Of a DNA stretch of 64,000 bases, positions 16,520 through 23,879 are shown one piece after another. How positions within the stretch are numbered: position 1 is the stretch's first letter; each line of letters opens with the position of its first letter. A program made the position numbers and the translations under genes. Source of the stretch: an uncultured Hymenobacter sp. (GTDB lineage Bacteria > Bacteroidota > Bacteroidia > Cytophagales > Hymenobacteraceae); the NCBI GenBank assembly GCA_913776615.1, contig CAJYPK010000056.1:1-64000 (forward strand), written 5' to 3'. A model generated the notes under the pieces. That model saw only the letters and a program-made list of their open reading frames with translations, did not search any database and was not told the origin of the DNA.

Positions 16520-17749
16520 ATGCAACGCCGCCACTTTCTGCAATCGTCTGCCCTGGCTAGCACGCTGCTGCTGGTACCCAAGTTTTTGCACGCCCTCGAC
16601 CGGCCCGAGAGCCGCCTGGCGGCCCGGCTGCGCGATGCGCCGAGTAGCGCGGCGCGGCGGCTTATCGTGGTGCAGCTGGGCGGCGGCAACGATGGCCTGA
16701 ATACCATCGTGCCCTTCCGCAACGACTTGTACTACAAGGCCCGGCCCACGCTGGCGCTGAAAGAAAGCGAGGGCCTGCTGCCGATAAGCGACGAGCTGGC
16801 CCTGCACCCGGCCATGAAGGGGCTGAAAGGCTTATTCGACCAGGGGCAGGTAGCCATCTGCAACGCCGTGGGCTACCCCAACCCCGACCGCTCGCACTTC
16901 CGCTCGATGGACATCTGGCAAACCGGCTCGGGCTCGGAGCAGCTGCTAAGCACCGGCTGGCTGGGCCGCTACCTCGACAGCAGCTGCGCCGCCGGGGCCC
17001 CGGCCTACCAGGCCCTCGAAATCGACGACACCCTGAGCCTGGCCCTCAAAGGAGCGCAGCACAACGGGCTGGCCCTCAAGAACCCCGGCAAGTTTCACCA
17101 ACTCACCCAGAGCCGCTACCTCAATCGCCTGAGCCAGGAAAAGGCCGCCGCCCCCGCCAGCTCGGAGCTCGACTACTTGTACAAGACGCTGGCCGAAACA
17201 GCGTCTTCGGCCGACTACCTCTACGAGAAATCGAAAATTCACAACAGCACCGCCACTTATCCGAATACGGAATTTGGTAAAAACCTGAAAACCACTGCCG
17301 AGCTCATCAATTCGGGCGTGGAATCGCGGGTGTACTACCTGGCCCTGTCGGGCTTCGATACCCACGTGCGGCAGCACGAGCAGCAGGGCCGCCTGCTGGG
17401 CGAGCTTTCCGACGGCCTGGCCGCGCTGGCTGCCGACCTGCAAAAAAGCAACGAGTGGAATAATACGTTGGTAATGGTATTCAGCGAATTTGGTCGCCGC
17501 GTAAGCCAGAATGCCAGCAACGGCACCGACCATGGCACCGCCAACAACGTGTTTCTACTCAGCGGGGCGCTGCGCAAGGCGGGCCTGCTCAATCAAACCG
17601 CCAGCCTCGCCGACCTCGACCAGGGCGACCTGCGCTACCAGCTCGATTTTCGCAGCCTTTACGCCAGCATTCTCACCGACTGGCTCGGGGCCGACGACCA
17701 GCTCGTACTCGGCCCCGGCATCGAGCGCCTGACGGGCATCCTGGGCTAG
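16520..17749 (+). CDS. DUF1501 domain-containing protein
   Basis: A 409-residue protein of the DUF1501 family, with a Tat-like N-terminus (MQRRHFLQSSALASTLLLVP: basic residues followed by a hydrophobic stretch, but only a partial twin-Arg consensus). Family marks are LIVVQLGGGNDGLNTIVPF near residue 50, NPDRSHFRSMDIWQTG near 120, YLALSGFDTHVRQHEQQ near 275 and VFSEFGRRVSQNASNGTDHGTANNVFLL near 315-343; these supply the Asp/His residues expected of an alkaline-phosphatase-like metal site. It follows DUF1800 in an operon. Its likely location is the periplasm or cell surface. The substrate is unknown. Confidence 0.88.
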   Translation: MQRRHFLQSSALASTLLLVPKFLHALDRPESRLAARLRDAPSSAARRLIVVQLGGGNDGLNTIVPFRNDLYYKARPTLALKESEGLLPISDELALHPAMKGLKGLFDQGQVAICNAVGYPNPDRSHFRSMDIWQTGSGSEQLLSTGWLGRYLDSSCAAGAPAYQALEIDDTLSLALKGAQHNGLALKNPGKFHQLTQSRYLNRLSQEKAAAPASSELDYLYKTLAETASSADYLYEKSKIHNSTATYPNTEFGKNLKTTAELINSGVESRVYYLALSGFDTHVRQHEQQGRLLGELSDGLAALAADLQKSNEWNNTLVMVFSEFGRRVSQNASNGTDHGTANNVFLLSGALRKAGLLNQTASLADLDQGDLRYQLDFRSLYASILTDWLGADDQLVLGPGIERLTGILG

Positions 17750-17818
17750 CCAACTAGCTGAAGTAAAGCCTACTATTAGCTGCACAGCAAGGGCAGAAAT
17801 CGTGAGCTCGGCTATATC

Positions 17819-17863
17819 AAAGCCGTTTGGCCGCTCGTAAGCACGGGCAGCCAAACGGCTTTG
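17819..17863. terminator. Hairpin after the DUF1501 gene
   Basis: AAAGCCGTTTGGC (17819-17831) pairs perfectly with GCCAAACGGCTTT (17850-17862) over a loop of 18 bases. The T run is short, so termination may be moderate. Confidence 0.65.
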
Positions 17864-17903
17864 TCATTGGCTGATTCTCCACCATTCTTATCCTTTCTGA
17901 GCT

Positions 17904-18281
17904 ATGAAAATCATCTCGCCCACGCTGCACGGCGTACTCGACTACCTCACCTGCGGCCTGTTTTTTACCGCGCCCAGCATATTCGACTTCACGGGCACCT
18001 ACGCGACCGTGTGCTACGTGCTGGCGGGGGGCTATCTGCTCATTACCCTGCTGACCAATATGCCGCTGGGGGCCTTTAGAGTATTGCCCTTCTGGCTGCA
18101 CGGCCGGCTGGAACTGGTGAGCGGGGCCGTGTTCATCGCCTCGCCCTGGCTGTTTGACTTCGCCACCGAAAACGGCGTAGCCCGCAATTTCTTCGTGGCG
18201 ATGGGGGCGGTGTTTCTAGTGGTCTTCTTGTGCACGCAGTGGCGCGCGCAGGCCGAGCCTCGCCCGGCCATGCTGCCCTAG
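17904..18281 (+). CDS. SPW-type four-helix membrane protein
   Basis: A 125-residue protein with four hydrophobic segments and two related halves, carrying SPTLHGVLDYLTCGLFFTAP at the start and FIASPWLFDF in the second half, the SPW-like signature. It most resembles the small SPW-repeat integral membrane proteins of unknown function. Composition matches the neighbourhood. It is separated from DUF1501 by a terminator, and it converges with the TonB receptor gene, 19 bp away. Confidence 0.72.
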   Translation: MKIISPTLHGVLDYLTCGLFFTAPSIFDFTGTYATVCYVLAGGYLLITLLTNMPLGAFRVLPFWLHGRLELVSGAVFIASPWLFDFATENGVARNFFVAMGAVFLVVFLCTQWRAQAEPRPAMLP

Positions 18282-18300
18282 CCGCCGGGGTTTATCACGC

Positions 18301-20988
18301 TTACAACCCGTACGTTACCGACAAATAGTAAAGACCGCCCACGCTCGGCCCACCCAGGTAGCTGACGTAGTAGCGATTGAGCACGTTGCTGGCCCCCAGC
18401 TTGAGGCGCACCTGCTCGGCGGGCAGGTAGTAGCTCACCTGGGCATCGAGCGAGCTGTAGGCCGGCACGGTACCATTGACCAGGAAAGTCTGGGAATAAT
18501 AGCTCACCTGATGGCGAAAATTCAAGCCGAAGCCCAGGTTGCGATAGGCGTTTTCGTTGGCCAGGCTGAGGTTGTAGGCCCAGCGCGGGGTGTTGAAGCC
18601 GTCTTCGAGCCCGTCGCCGTTTTCGGTGCGGTCGAGGCGGGTGTAGGTGACGTTGCCGCCGGCCAGGTAGCCGCGGCCCGCCTCGTAGCGCAGGCCCGCC
18701 GAGCCGCCGTAGTTGTACACCTGGCTCTGCGAGTTGGTCCAGAGGCGGTAGCGGGCCTGGCCGCTGCGGGCGTTGAGCGCGGTGGCGATGACGTTGAGGT
18801 CGGTACCGGTGTTGAGAGCGACGCCAGCCGCCGTCTGGGGCACGTAGGCTTCAACCTGCGCGATAAAGTCGCGGTACGAGTTGTAGTAAAAATCGGCATC
18901 GACCAGCAGCCGCCCGCCCGGCCCCAGGCCCGCCTTGTAGCCGACTTCGAGCGAGCGGATGTATTCGGGCCGGAGGTAGGTGTACGGGTTTTTGACGAGC
19001 GTCCCCTGATTGGCCAGGATGGCCGCCTGGCGCTTCTGGGCCGTGGTTTGGGCGGAGGTATTGGCGTTGATGGCCGCCGTTACCTGGGCGTTGAAGGCGT
19101 CGATGCTGGCCCGGGTGTAGCTGTTTTCGAAGATGCCGTCGCTCATCACCCGCAGCCCGCCGATGCGCTTCACCTGGCCGCTGTTCACGTTGGAAAACCC
19201 TTCGAACAAGCTCGGGAAGCGGTAGCCGCTCTGGTAGCTCAGCCGAAAATTCTGGCGCTGGGTGGGCGAGTACACCGCCGTGAAGCGCGGGTTGAACTTC
19301 ACGCTGAAATAGTCGTTTTTATCGACCCGCAGCGTGGCCGTGAGCCGCAGCCGCTCGGCCAGCAGCCGCCCGCCGGCCTGCACGAAGCCGCCGGTTTTGG
19401 CATACGTGAGGTTGTCGGCCAGCGGGTCTTTGCCGGGGTTGGGGTTGATGAAATAATTGCCGTCGGGCACCACAAAGTAGGTGCGGTGGTCGGCCCCGGC
19501 CAGCAGGTCGAGGGCGGCGGGCAAGGCGTGGCCGCCGCGTCGCAGGGCCTCGGCTACGTTTACCTGGGCCTCGGCGTGGGCCAAGCTGGCCCGCACACGC
19601 AGGGCGGCCCCCACATCCCAATTGTTGACGGCTTGCAGCTGGCTCAGGCGCTGGTTGAAGGCCTCGGTACCGGGCTGGAGACGGCCGGCATCGGCGGCGG
19701 CGCGGGCGGTAGCCAGGGCGCTGGCTACGCCCTGGCCGGCGGCCGTGGCGGCGTTCCAAGCATTGGTAAAGTCAGCGTTCCAGGTAGCATCGGGCTTGTA
19801 GCTGCGGTCGATATTCTCGCCCATCGAGCGTAGATTGTAGCTCTGGCCGGTATTCTCCTGGGTCAGGTAGGCGCGGGCCTGCACCACGGGCGTGGTGAGC
19901 GTAAGGGCGTGCTGCTGCAAGCGGTAGCCTTGCAGCCGGAAACGGTTGGAACGCTGGTACACGTTGTCGAAGCCAGCCACGCGGTAGGTGTAGGCCAGCT
20001 CTACGCCCGGCCGAAAGCGGTAGTGCAGGGCGGCATCGGCCTTGAGCGTCCGCACGTTGTAATCCACGAGGTCGCGCTCGTCGTAGCCGGTGCGGGCCAC
20101 CGAGTACTGCTTGCCGCCTAAGGTGAGCGTCGTACGGTCCGACGATTCGTTGCCGTAGCGGTTCACCTGGTCCTGGGCCGGGTTATCGGCCCCGAACAGG
20201 CCCGTGGTGGCGTTGCCGTTGGGGTTGATGTCGGTCTGGTCGTTAGCCACCCAGTCGTAGGCGCGCAGGTAGGAAGCATTTACCTTGAAGGCCAGCTTAT
20301 CGGCCACGAGTACCTTGGCGTAGCGCAGGCTGGTTTCGGAATAGCTCTTGGTCGGCGAGCCATTCTCCCCAAACGTCTTCACGCTGGGGTCGTGCAGGTG
20401 GTTAAGACCCGTGAGCTGACGCACGCTCAGGCCCTCGTACGCAAACGGGTTTTTAGTTTGGAAATTAGCCAGCCCGTTGATGGCGTTGAGGCCGTAGAGC
20501 GCGGCGGCGGTACCGGGCACCACCTCCACCGAGTTGATGTCGAGGTCGCTCGGCCCCAGCACGTTGCCGATGGGCCCGCCGATGTGCGGCGCCTGGTTGT
20601 CCACGCCGTCCACGAGCTGGGCAAAGCGCACGTTGGTCGTGTTCGTGAAGCCCCGGGCATTTATCACCTTAAAAGCAATGCTGGGAGTGATGACCTGCAC
20701 CCCTTTTAAGCCCTCAATGGCATCGAAAAACGAGGGCGTCGGGGCCAGCCGAATGGTCCGCGCGTTGAGCTTCTCCACCGTCACCGGCGACTGCAAAAAG
20801 CTTTCTTCCACCCGCGATGCTGCCACTACCACTTCGCTCAGCGCCGAATGCAGCGTGTCGACGGGGGCGGGGCGCCGGGGGGTAGCCGCCGGGCGGGGAC
20901 GCGGCGCTTGGGCCAGCGCGGAGCTAGCCAGCGCCAAGGCCGAGGCGCAGGTCAGCGAGCCGCGCAACAGGCGTAGCTTGTTCTTCAC
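18301..20988 (-). CDS. TonB-dependent outer-membrane receptor, possible molybdenum uptake
   Basis: An 895-residue receptor. Signal peptide (MKNKLRLLRGSLTCASALALASSALAQ), a short Pro/Arg-rich linker, a plug domain (ALSEVVVAASRVEESFLQSP, then FDAIEGLKGVQVITPSIAFKVINARGF, VDGVDN and VEVVPGTAAALYGLNAINGLANF) and a long 22-strand barrel ending in ...GGLYYLSVTYGL. It lacks the carboxypeptidase-like domain found on many SusC proteins, so it is the classical siderophore/cofactor type. It lies 30 bp downstream of the sulfite-oxidase-fold gene and behind a ModE-box palindrome, suggesting a molybdate or molybdenum-chelate substrate. Substrate assignment is inference from context only. Confidence 0.85.
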   Translation of the reverse strand: MKNKLRLLRGSLTCASALALASSALAQAPRPRPAATPRRPAPVDTLHSALSEVVVAASRVEESFLQSPVTVEKLNARTIRLAPTPSFFDAIEGLKGVQVITPSIAFKVINARGFTNTTNVRFAQLVDGVDNQAPHIGGPIGNVLGPSDLDINSVEVVPGTAAALYGLNAINGLANFQTKNPFAYEGLSVRQLTGLNHLHDPSVKTFGENGSPTKSYSETSLRYAKVLVADKLAFKVNASYLRAYDWVANDQTDINPNGNATTGLFGADNPAQDQVNRYGNESSDRTTLTLGGKQYSVARTGYDERDLVDYNVRTLKADAALHYRFRPGVELAYTYRVAGFDNVYQRSNRFRLQGYRLQQHALTLTTPVVQARAYLTQENTGQSYNLRSMGENIDRSYKPDATWNADFTNAWNAATAAGQGVASALATARAAADAGRLQPGTEAFNQRLSQLQAVNNWDVGAALRVRASLAHAEAQVNVAEALRRGGHALPAALDLLAGADHRTYFVVPDGNYFINPNPGKDPLADNLTYAKTGGFVQAGGRLLAERLRLTATLRVDKNDYFSVKFNPRFTAVYSPTQRQNFRLSYQSGYRFPSLFEGFSNVNSGQVKRIGGLRVMSDGIFENSYTRASIDAFNAQVTAAINANTSAQTTAQKRQAAILANQGTLVKNPYTYLRPEYIRSLEVGYKAGLGPGGRLLVDADFYYNSYRDFIAQVEAYVPQTAAGVALNTGTDLNVIATALNARSGQARYRLWTNSQSQVYNYGGSAGLRYEAGRGYLAGGNVTYTRLDRTENGDGLEDGFNTPRWAYNLSLANENAYRNLGFGLNFRHQVSYYSQTFLVNGTVPAYSSLDAQVSYYLPAEQVRLKLGASNVLNRYYVSYLGGPSVGGLYYLSVTYGL

Positions 20989-21018
20989 ACGAAAAGGAGT
21001 TAAGAGTAGTGGACGGAG

Positions 21019-21555
21019 CTATTGCACTTTTACCACGCGCAGACTGGTAAGCTGCCGCACCCAGCGGGCCGGCTTTTTTTCGAGGGGCACCACTAATTGG
21101 TACGGCCCGTCGTGGGTGGGCAGGGGCTGCCCATCGCGGTGGTCGGCCAGCAGAATGGTCTGGGGCGAGAACTCGGCGTCGATTTCGGGCAGCGCGAATA
21201 CGACCTGGTAGCCGTCGGCGGCCGTGGCCAGCACGGCCTGCGCCAGTACTGGCCCGTGAATGGCCTTGCCCTCCGGCGCACCGGCCAGGTGCAGCACGTC
21301 GCGCAGGGCTACGCCGCGGTACACGTGTAGCCTGCCTTCCTTGTCGGTAGTTTGCTGCTCGTGGTGGGGCAGCGCTGCCAGTTGCGCCGCCGTGAGGGTA
21401 CGCGGGCTAGCGACCAGCCCCTCAACGCGCAACGCTACATCGGCGGCAGGCTGCTGGGCCTGGGCGACGGGCAGCACCCCGACAGCACTGATAATCAAGA
21501 CACTGACAGCCAGTAGCAATTCCGTTCTGAAGAGATAAAGTAGGCGTGTTGGCAT
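21019..21555 (-). CDS. Exported sulfite-oxidase-fold (molybdopterin-binding-like) protein
   Basis: A 178-residue protein with a signal anchor (LLLAVSVLIISAVGVLPVAQAQQ) followed by a single SuOx-like domain: VALRVEGLVASPRTLTAAQL, YRGVALRDVLHLAG and ADGYQVVFALPEIDAEF, DGPYQLVVPLEKKPARWVRQLTSLRVVKV. This is the short stand-alone version, with no cytochrome or dimerisation domain. I do not see an obvious conserved Cys ligand to molybdenum (no Cys in the mature part), so it may bind a molybdenum species or cofactor rather than catalyse oxidation. It is first in the operon behind the ModE box and is followed by the TonB receptor. Confidence 0.8.
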   Translation of the reverse strand: MPTRLLYLFRTELLLAVSVLIISAVGVLPVAQAQQPAADVALRVEGLVASPRTLTAAQLAALPHHEQQTTDKEGRLHVYRGVALRDVLHLAGAPEGKAIHGPVLAQAVLATAADGYQVVFALPEIDAEFSPQTILLADHRDGQPLPTHDGPYQLVVPLEKKPARWVRQLTSLRVVKVQ

Positions 21556-21564
21556 CGCGACGGG

Positions 21565-21588
21565 CGTTATATTTTTTATAATATAACG
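21565..21588 (-). promoter_or_regulatory. ModE-box operator palindrome
   Basis: CGTTATATT at 21565-21573, six bases (TTTTAT), then AATATAACG at 21580-21588: a perfect 9-bp-arm palindrome. The known enterobacterial ModE target has the same CGTTATAT ... ATAACG pattern. It lies 10-33 bp upstream of the SuOx-fold gene and 37 bp after the modE-like gene, so binding would probably block transcription of the SuOx/TonB receptor operon when molybdate is present. Confidence 0.85.
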
Positions 21589-21624
21589 GTAGTCGCGACC
21601 GAATGTTCGGCTTGCCCACGAATT

Positions 21625-21984
21625 CTACTGGTAAAGCCGGGCCGTTTCGTCGGCCAGAAACTGCGCAAACCGCTCCTGCATGGCTTGAAACTCGGCCACG
21701 GCCTGCGCCCCGGCCGGGGTGAGAGCCGCGCCCCCGCCGTGTGCTCCTCCCACTTGCGCGCCCACCAGCGGCTGCCGGGCCTGCGAGTTCATCGAGCTCA
21801 CCAGGTCCCACGCTTTCTTGTACGACATCCCCATTGCCTTGGCGGCCTTGGAAATGGAGCCGGTAGCCTGAATCTGCTCCAGCAGTTCGAGGCGGCCGAT
21901 GCCGAGGAAGCGGTCGGCCGGGCCTTCTATCCAGAGGCGGCCATTGGCGCGAAAAGCCTGGTTTTCGGCAAAAAGCTCGTGCAT
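21625..21984 (-). CDS. ModE-type winged-helix regulator (molybdate-responsive)
   Basis: A 119-residue protein with the N-terminal DNA-binding domain of ModE: GRLELLEQIQATGSISKAAKAMGMSYKKAWDLVSSMN around residues 30-66, then GGAHGGGAALTPAGAQAVAEF. It lacks the C-terminal molbindin (di-MOP) domain, so it is the short form common in Bacteroidota. How it senses molybdate is not clear from sequence. It lies just upstream of the ModE box and of the SuOx/TonB receptor genes on the same strand; the palindrome separating them suggests it regulates that unit. The protein start (ATG at 21984) is followed closely by the domain. Confidence 0.88.
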   Translation of the reverse strand: MHELFAENQAFRANGRLWIEGPADRFLGIGRLELLEQIQATGSISKAAKAMGMSYKKAWDLVSSMNSQARQPLVGAQVGGAHGGGAALTPAGAQAVAEFQAMQERFAQFLADETARLYQ

Positions 21985-22170
21985 GAGATTAGCTAAAAAT
22001 AAGGTAGTACGGAGCTAGGCTACCAAACGTCAAAAATAACCGGCGGGCCAGCGGAACGGGAAATTTTGGCCATTCTCCTGAAGGCGTAGCACAACCTTCT
22101 GCCTGCTTCCGCCAGTATAGCGGGCAATTAGTACAACTGAGCGGCCCGCCTCGACCGGCCTGAAAAAGCT

Positions 22171-23085
22171 ATGGATTATGACGTTATCGTAGTAGGCGCA
22201 GGTAGCGCGGGCCTTAGTGCGGCCCTCACGCTGGGGCGCTGCCGCCGCCGCGTGCTGCTGGCCGACGGCGGCGCGCCGCGCAATGCCCCCTCGCCGGCCG
22301 TGCACGGCTTTCTCACCCGCGACGGCCTACGCCCGGCCCGGCTGCTGGCCCTGGGCCGCGAGCAATTGGCGCCCTACCCCACCGTAGACGTGCGGGAATT
22401 AAAAATCACGAAGCTGCACCGGCTGGCCCGGGGCTTCCGGGCTGAGGGTACCACCGGCCAGGGTCACGCTTGGGCCGGCACCGCGCACCGGGTGCTGCTG
22501 GCCACCGGGGTCGAAGATGTGTTGCCCGCCCTACCGGGCTTCCGCGAGCTGTGGGGCACGGGCGTGCTGCACTGCCCTTACTGCCACGGCTACGAGGTGC
22601 GCGACCAGCCGCTAGCCATTTACGGCCGGGGGAAGGCCGCCGTGGGGCTGGCCCTGCTGCTCACCAACTGGAGCAAAGACCTCGTGGTAGTGACCGATGG
22701 CCCCGGCCACCTCACCGCCTACGGTCGCCAGCGCCTGCGCCAGCATGGTATCGGCCTGCGCCAAGAGAAGGTGGCGCGCCTAGTGGGCAGCCCCGGGGGC
22801 CTGCTCCGCTGCGTCGAGTTTGAGGACGGCTCTTACCTGGAGCGTAAGGCCTTGTTTCTGCACGCCCCGCAGGAGCAGCGCAGCGCACTGGCCGCCGACC
22901 TCGGGGCCACCATCACGAGCAAGGGAGCGGTGTGGGTCGATAAGCACGCGCAAACCAGCATCGCCGGCCTCTACGCCGCCGGCGACACCACGCCTGGCCA
23001 GCAGCAAGCGCTTATTGCCGCCGCCGAAGGTAGTAAGGCCGCCATCTGTCTCAACGAGGCGCTGACCAAGGAGCAGTGCGCGTGA
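22171..23085 (+). CDS. Thioredoxin-reductase-like FAD/NAD(P) oxidoreductase
   Basis: A 304-residue flavoprotein. The FAD-binding VVGAGSAGLSAAL sits at residues 7-19, the redox disulfide CPYC at 135-138 (HCPYCHGYE) and the C-terminal FAD motif GLYAAGDTTPGQQQALIAAAEGSKAA near 263-288. The NAD(P)-binding region (IYGRGKAAVGLALLL) has a GxGxxA-like pattern with G at 151 and 153. This is the low-homology class of thioredoxin reductase-like proteins; true thioredoxin reductase usually has CATC, so CPYC suggests a variant reductase with unknown partner. It is divergent from the modE-like gene and has no thioredoxin gene next to it. Confidence 0.85.
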   Translation: MDYDVIVVGAGSAGLSAALTLGRCRRRVLLADGGAPRNAPSPAVHGFLTRDGLRPARLLALGREQLAPYPTVDVRELKITKLHRLARGFRAEGTTGQGHAWAGTAHRVLLATGVEDVLPALPGFRELWGTGVLHCPYCHGYEVRDQPLAIYGRGKAAVGLALLLTNWSKDLVVVTDGPGHLTAYGRQRLRQHGIGLRQEKVARLVGSPGGLLRCVEFEDGSYLERKALFLHAPQEQRSALAADLGATITSKGAVWVDKHAQTSIAGLYAAGDTTPGQQQALIAAAEGSKAAICLNEALTKEQCA

Positions 23086-23473
23086 ACTTGACGTGGATGG
23101 GGTCGGCTAGGCTGTATGGTATTTAGCAATTTTAGAGCGGCGGGCCAGCCCCAAGGTGCTAGATAGTTGCTAGATCAAGGGAGTAGCCGTTCGGCCCGGC
23201 AGGCCCTACTGTAACACGTTCAAATCACGTGTAATATGCGCGAATACATGGGCATCCTGCCAACGCGTCCACTGCTGCTAAATCTTCGCCCAGGGCGTTA
23301 CATACGTCACGCAAGGCATAGTTGGCGCTTCTCAACGCAGCATGCTCAGATAAGGGGCCACAAAGACTCATTCTTTGTCCTTTACAATGCTCGGTTAGGC
23401 CATCCATCGAAGTTTATCAGAAGTGCATAACGGGCTTTAGCTAACTTCTTACAATCATCGCGTATAAATTACA
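23086..23473. other. Intergenic stretch, 388 bp, composition shift
   Basis: After the reductase gene the sequence turns less GC-rich. Only small unsupported frames are seen (64 codons plus, 60 codons minus, both with coiled, unremarkable composition). A CGTTCAAATCACG loop resembles a tRNA T-arm, but no acceptor or anticodon arm can be built around it. It may be the decayed edge of an accessory segment. Confidence 0.5.
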
Positions 23474-23869
23474 TTAGTATAGTACTTCTTTTTTCCACCG
23501 CATAGTAAACACACACACTACAGAATCCTTCTCTCTTACCGTTATCTTTTTAGTACAAGCCCAGTAAAAAATACTTTTCGCGGCTACTTTATATTTACGC
23601 AAATTTCTACTACGTGAGTACGAGCTTACCTTCACACAAACTTTGCCTTGCTCATCAGCAAATGTAATTACACCATTAATATCCAACGCACCACCAGCAA
23701 GCGGCTTTCCAGTAGCACTATCTTTCAAAAAAGCAGTAATACTTGGTATAATACCACGCTTTTGCTTATAATATTTTATTTCACAATCGCAAGGCGAAGT
23801 AGTATACTTAGTAAAGCTTGAAAGCAAAAATAAAAAGCAAAATAAAATAAATACATGAACTGATTTCAT
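23474..23869 (-). CDS. Small secreted protein with carboxypeptidase-regulatory-like domain
   Basis: A 131-residue protein; the ATG at 23869 begins a signal peptide (MKSVHVFILFCFLFLLSSFT). The mature region reads IIPSITAFLKDSATGKPLAGGALDINGVITFADEQGKVCVKV, typical of a transthyretin-like/CarboxypepD_reg beta-sandwich. Four Cys residues follow the signal (CDC near 27, then VCVKV and WAC). It lies 10 bp after the stop of the HExxH lipoprotein gene, on the same strand, and probably shares its mRNA. Its low GC, distinct from most of the window, suggests transfer. A longer start at 23911 would overlap the upstream gene. Confidence 0.65.
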   Translation of the reverse strand: MKSVHVFILFCFLFLLSSFTKYTTSPCDCEIKYYKQKRGIIPSITAFLKDSATGKPLAGGALDINGVITFADEQGKVCVKVSSYSRSRNLRKYKVAAKSIFYWACTKKITVREKDSVVCVFTMRWKKEVLY

Positions 23870-23879
23870 AAACCAAAAA

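Noticed and set aside
21220..21330. Alternative plus-strand frames opposite the SuOx-fold gene
   Set aside because: They lack protein-like composition and oppose a gene with signal peptide and domain.
23217..23236. CGTTCAAATCACG looking like a tRNA T-arm
   Set aside because: No acceptor, D or anticodon arm can be folded around it.
23225..23430. Two short overlapping frames, 64 codons plus and 60 codons minus
   Set aside because: No start context, no domain and they overlap one another; likely chance frames in a decayed region.
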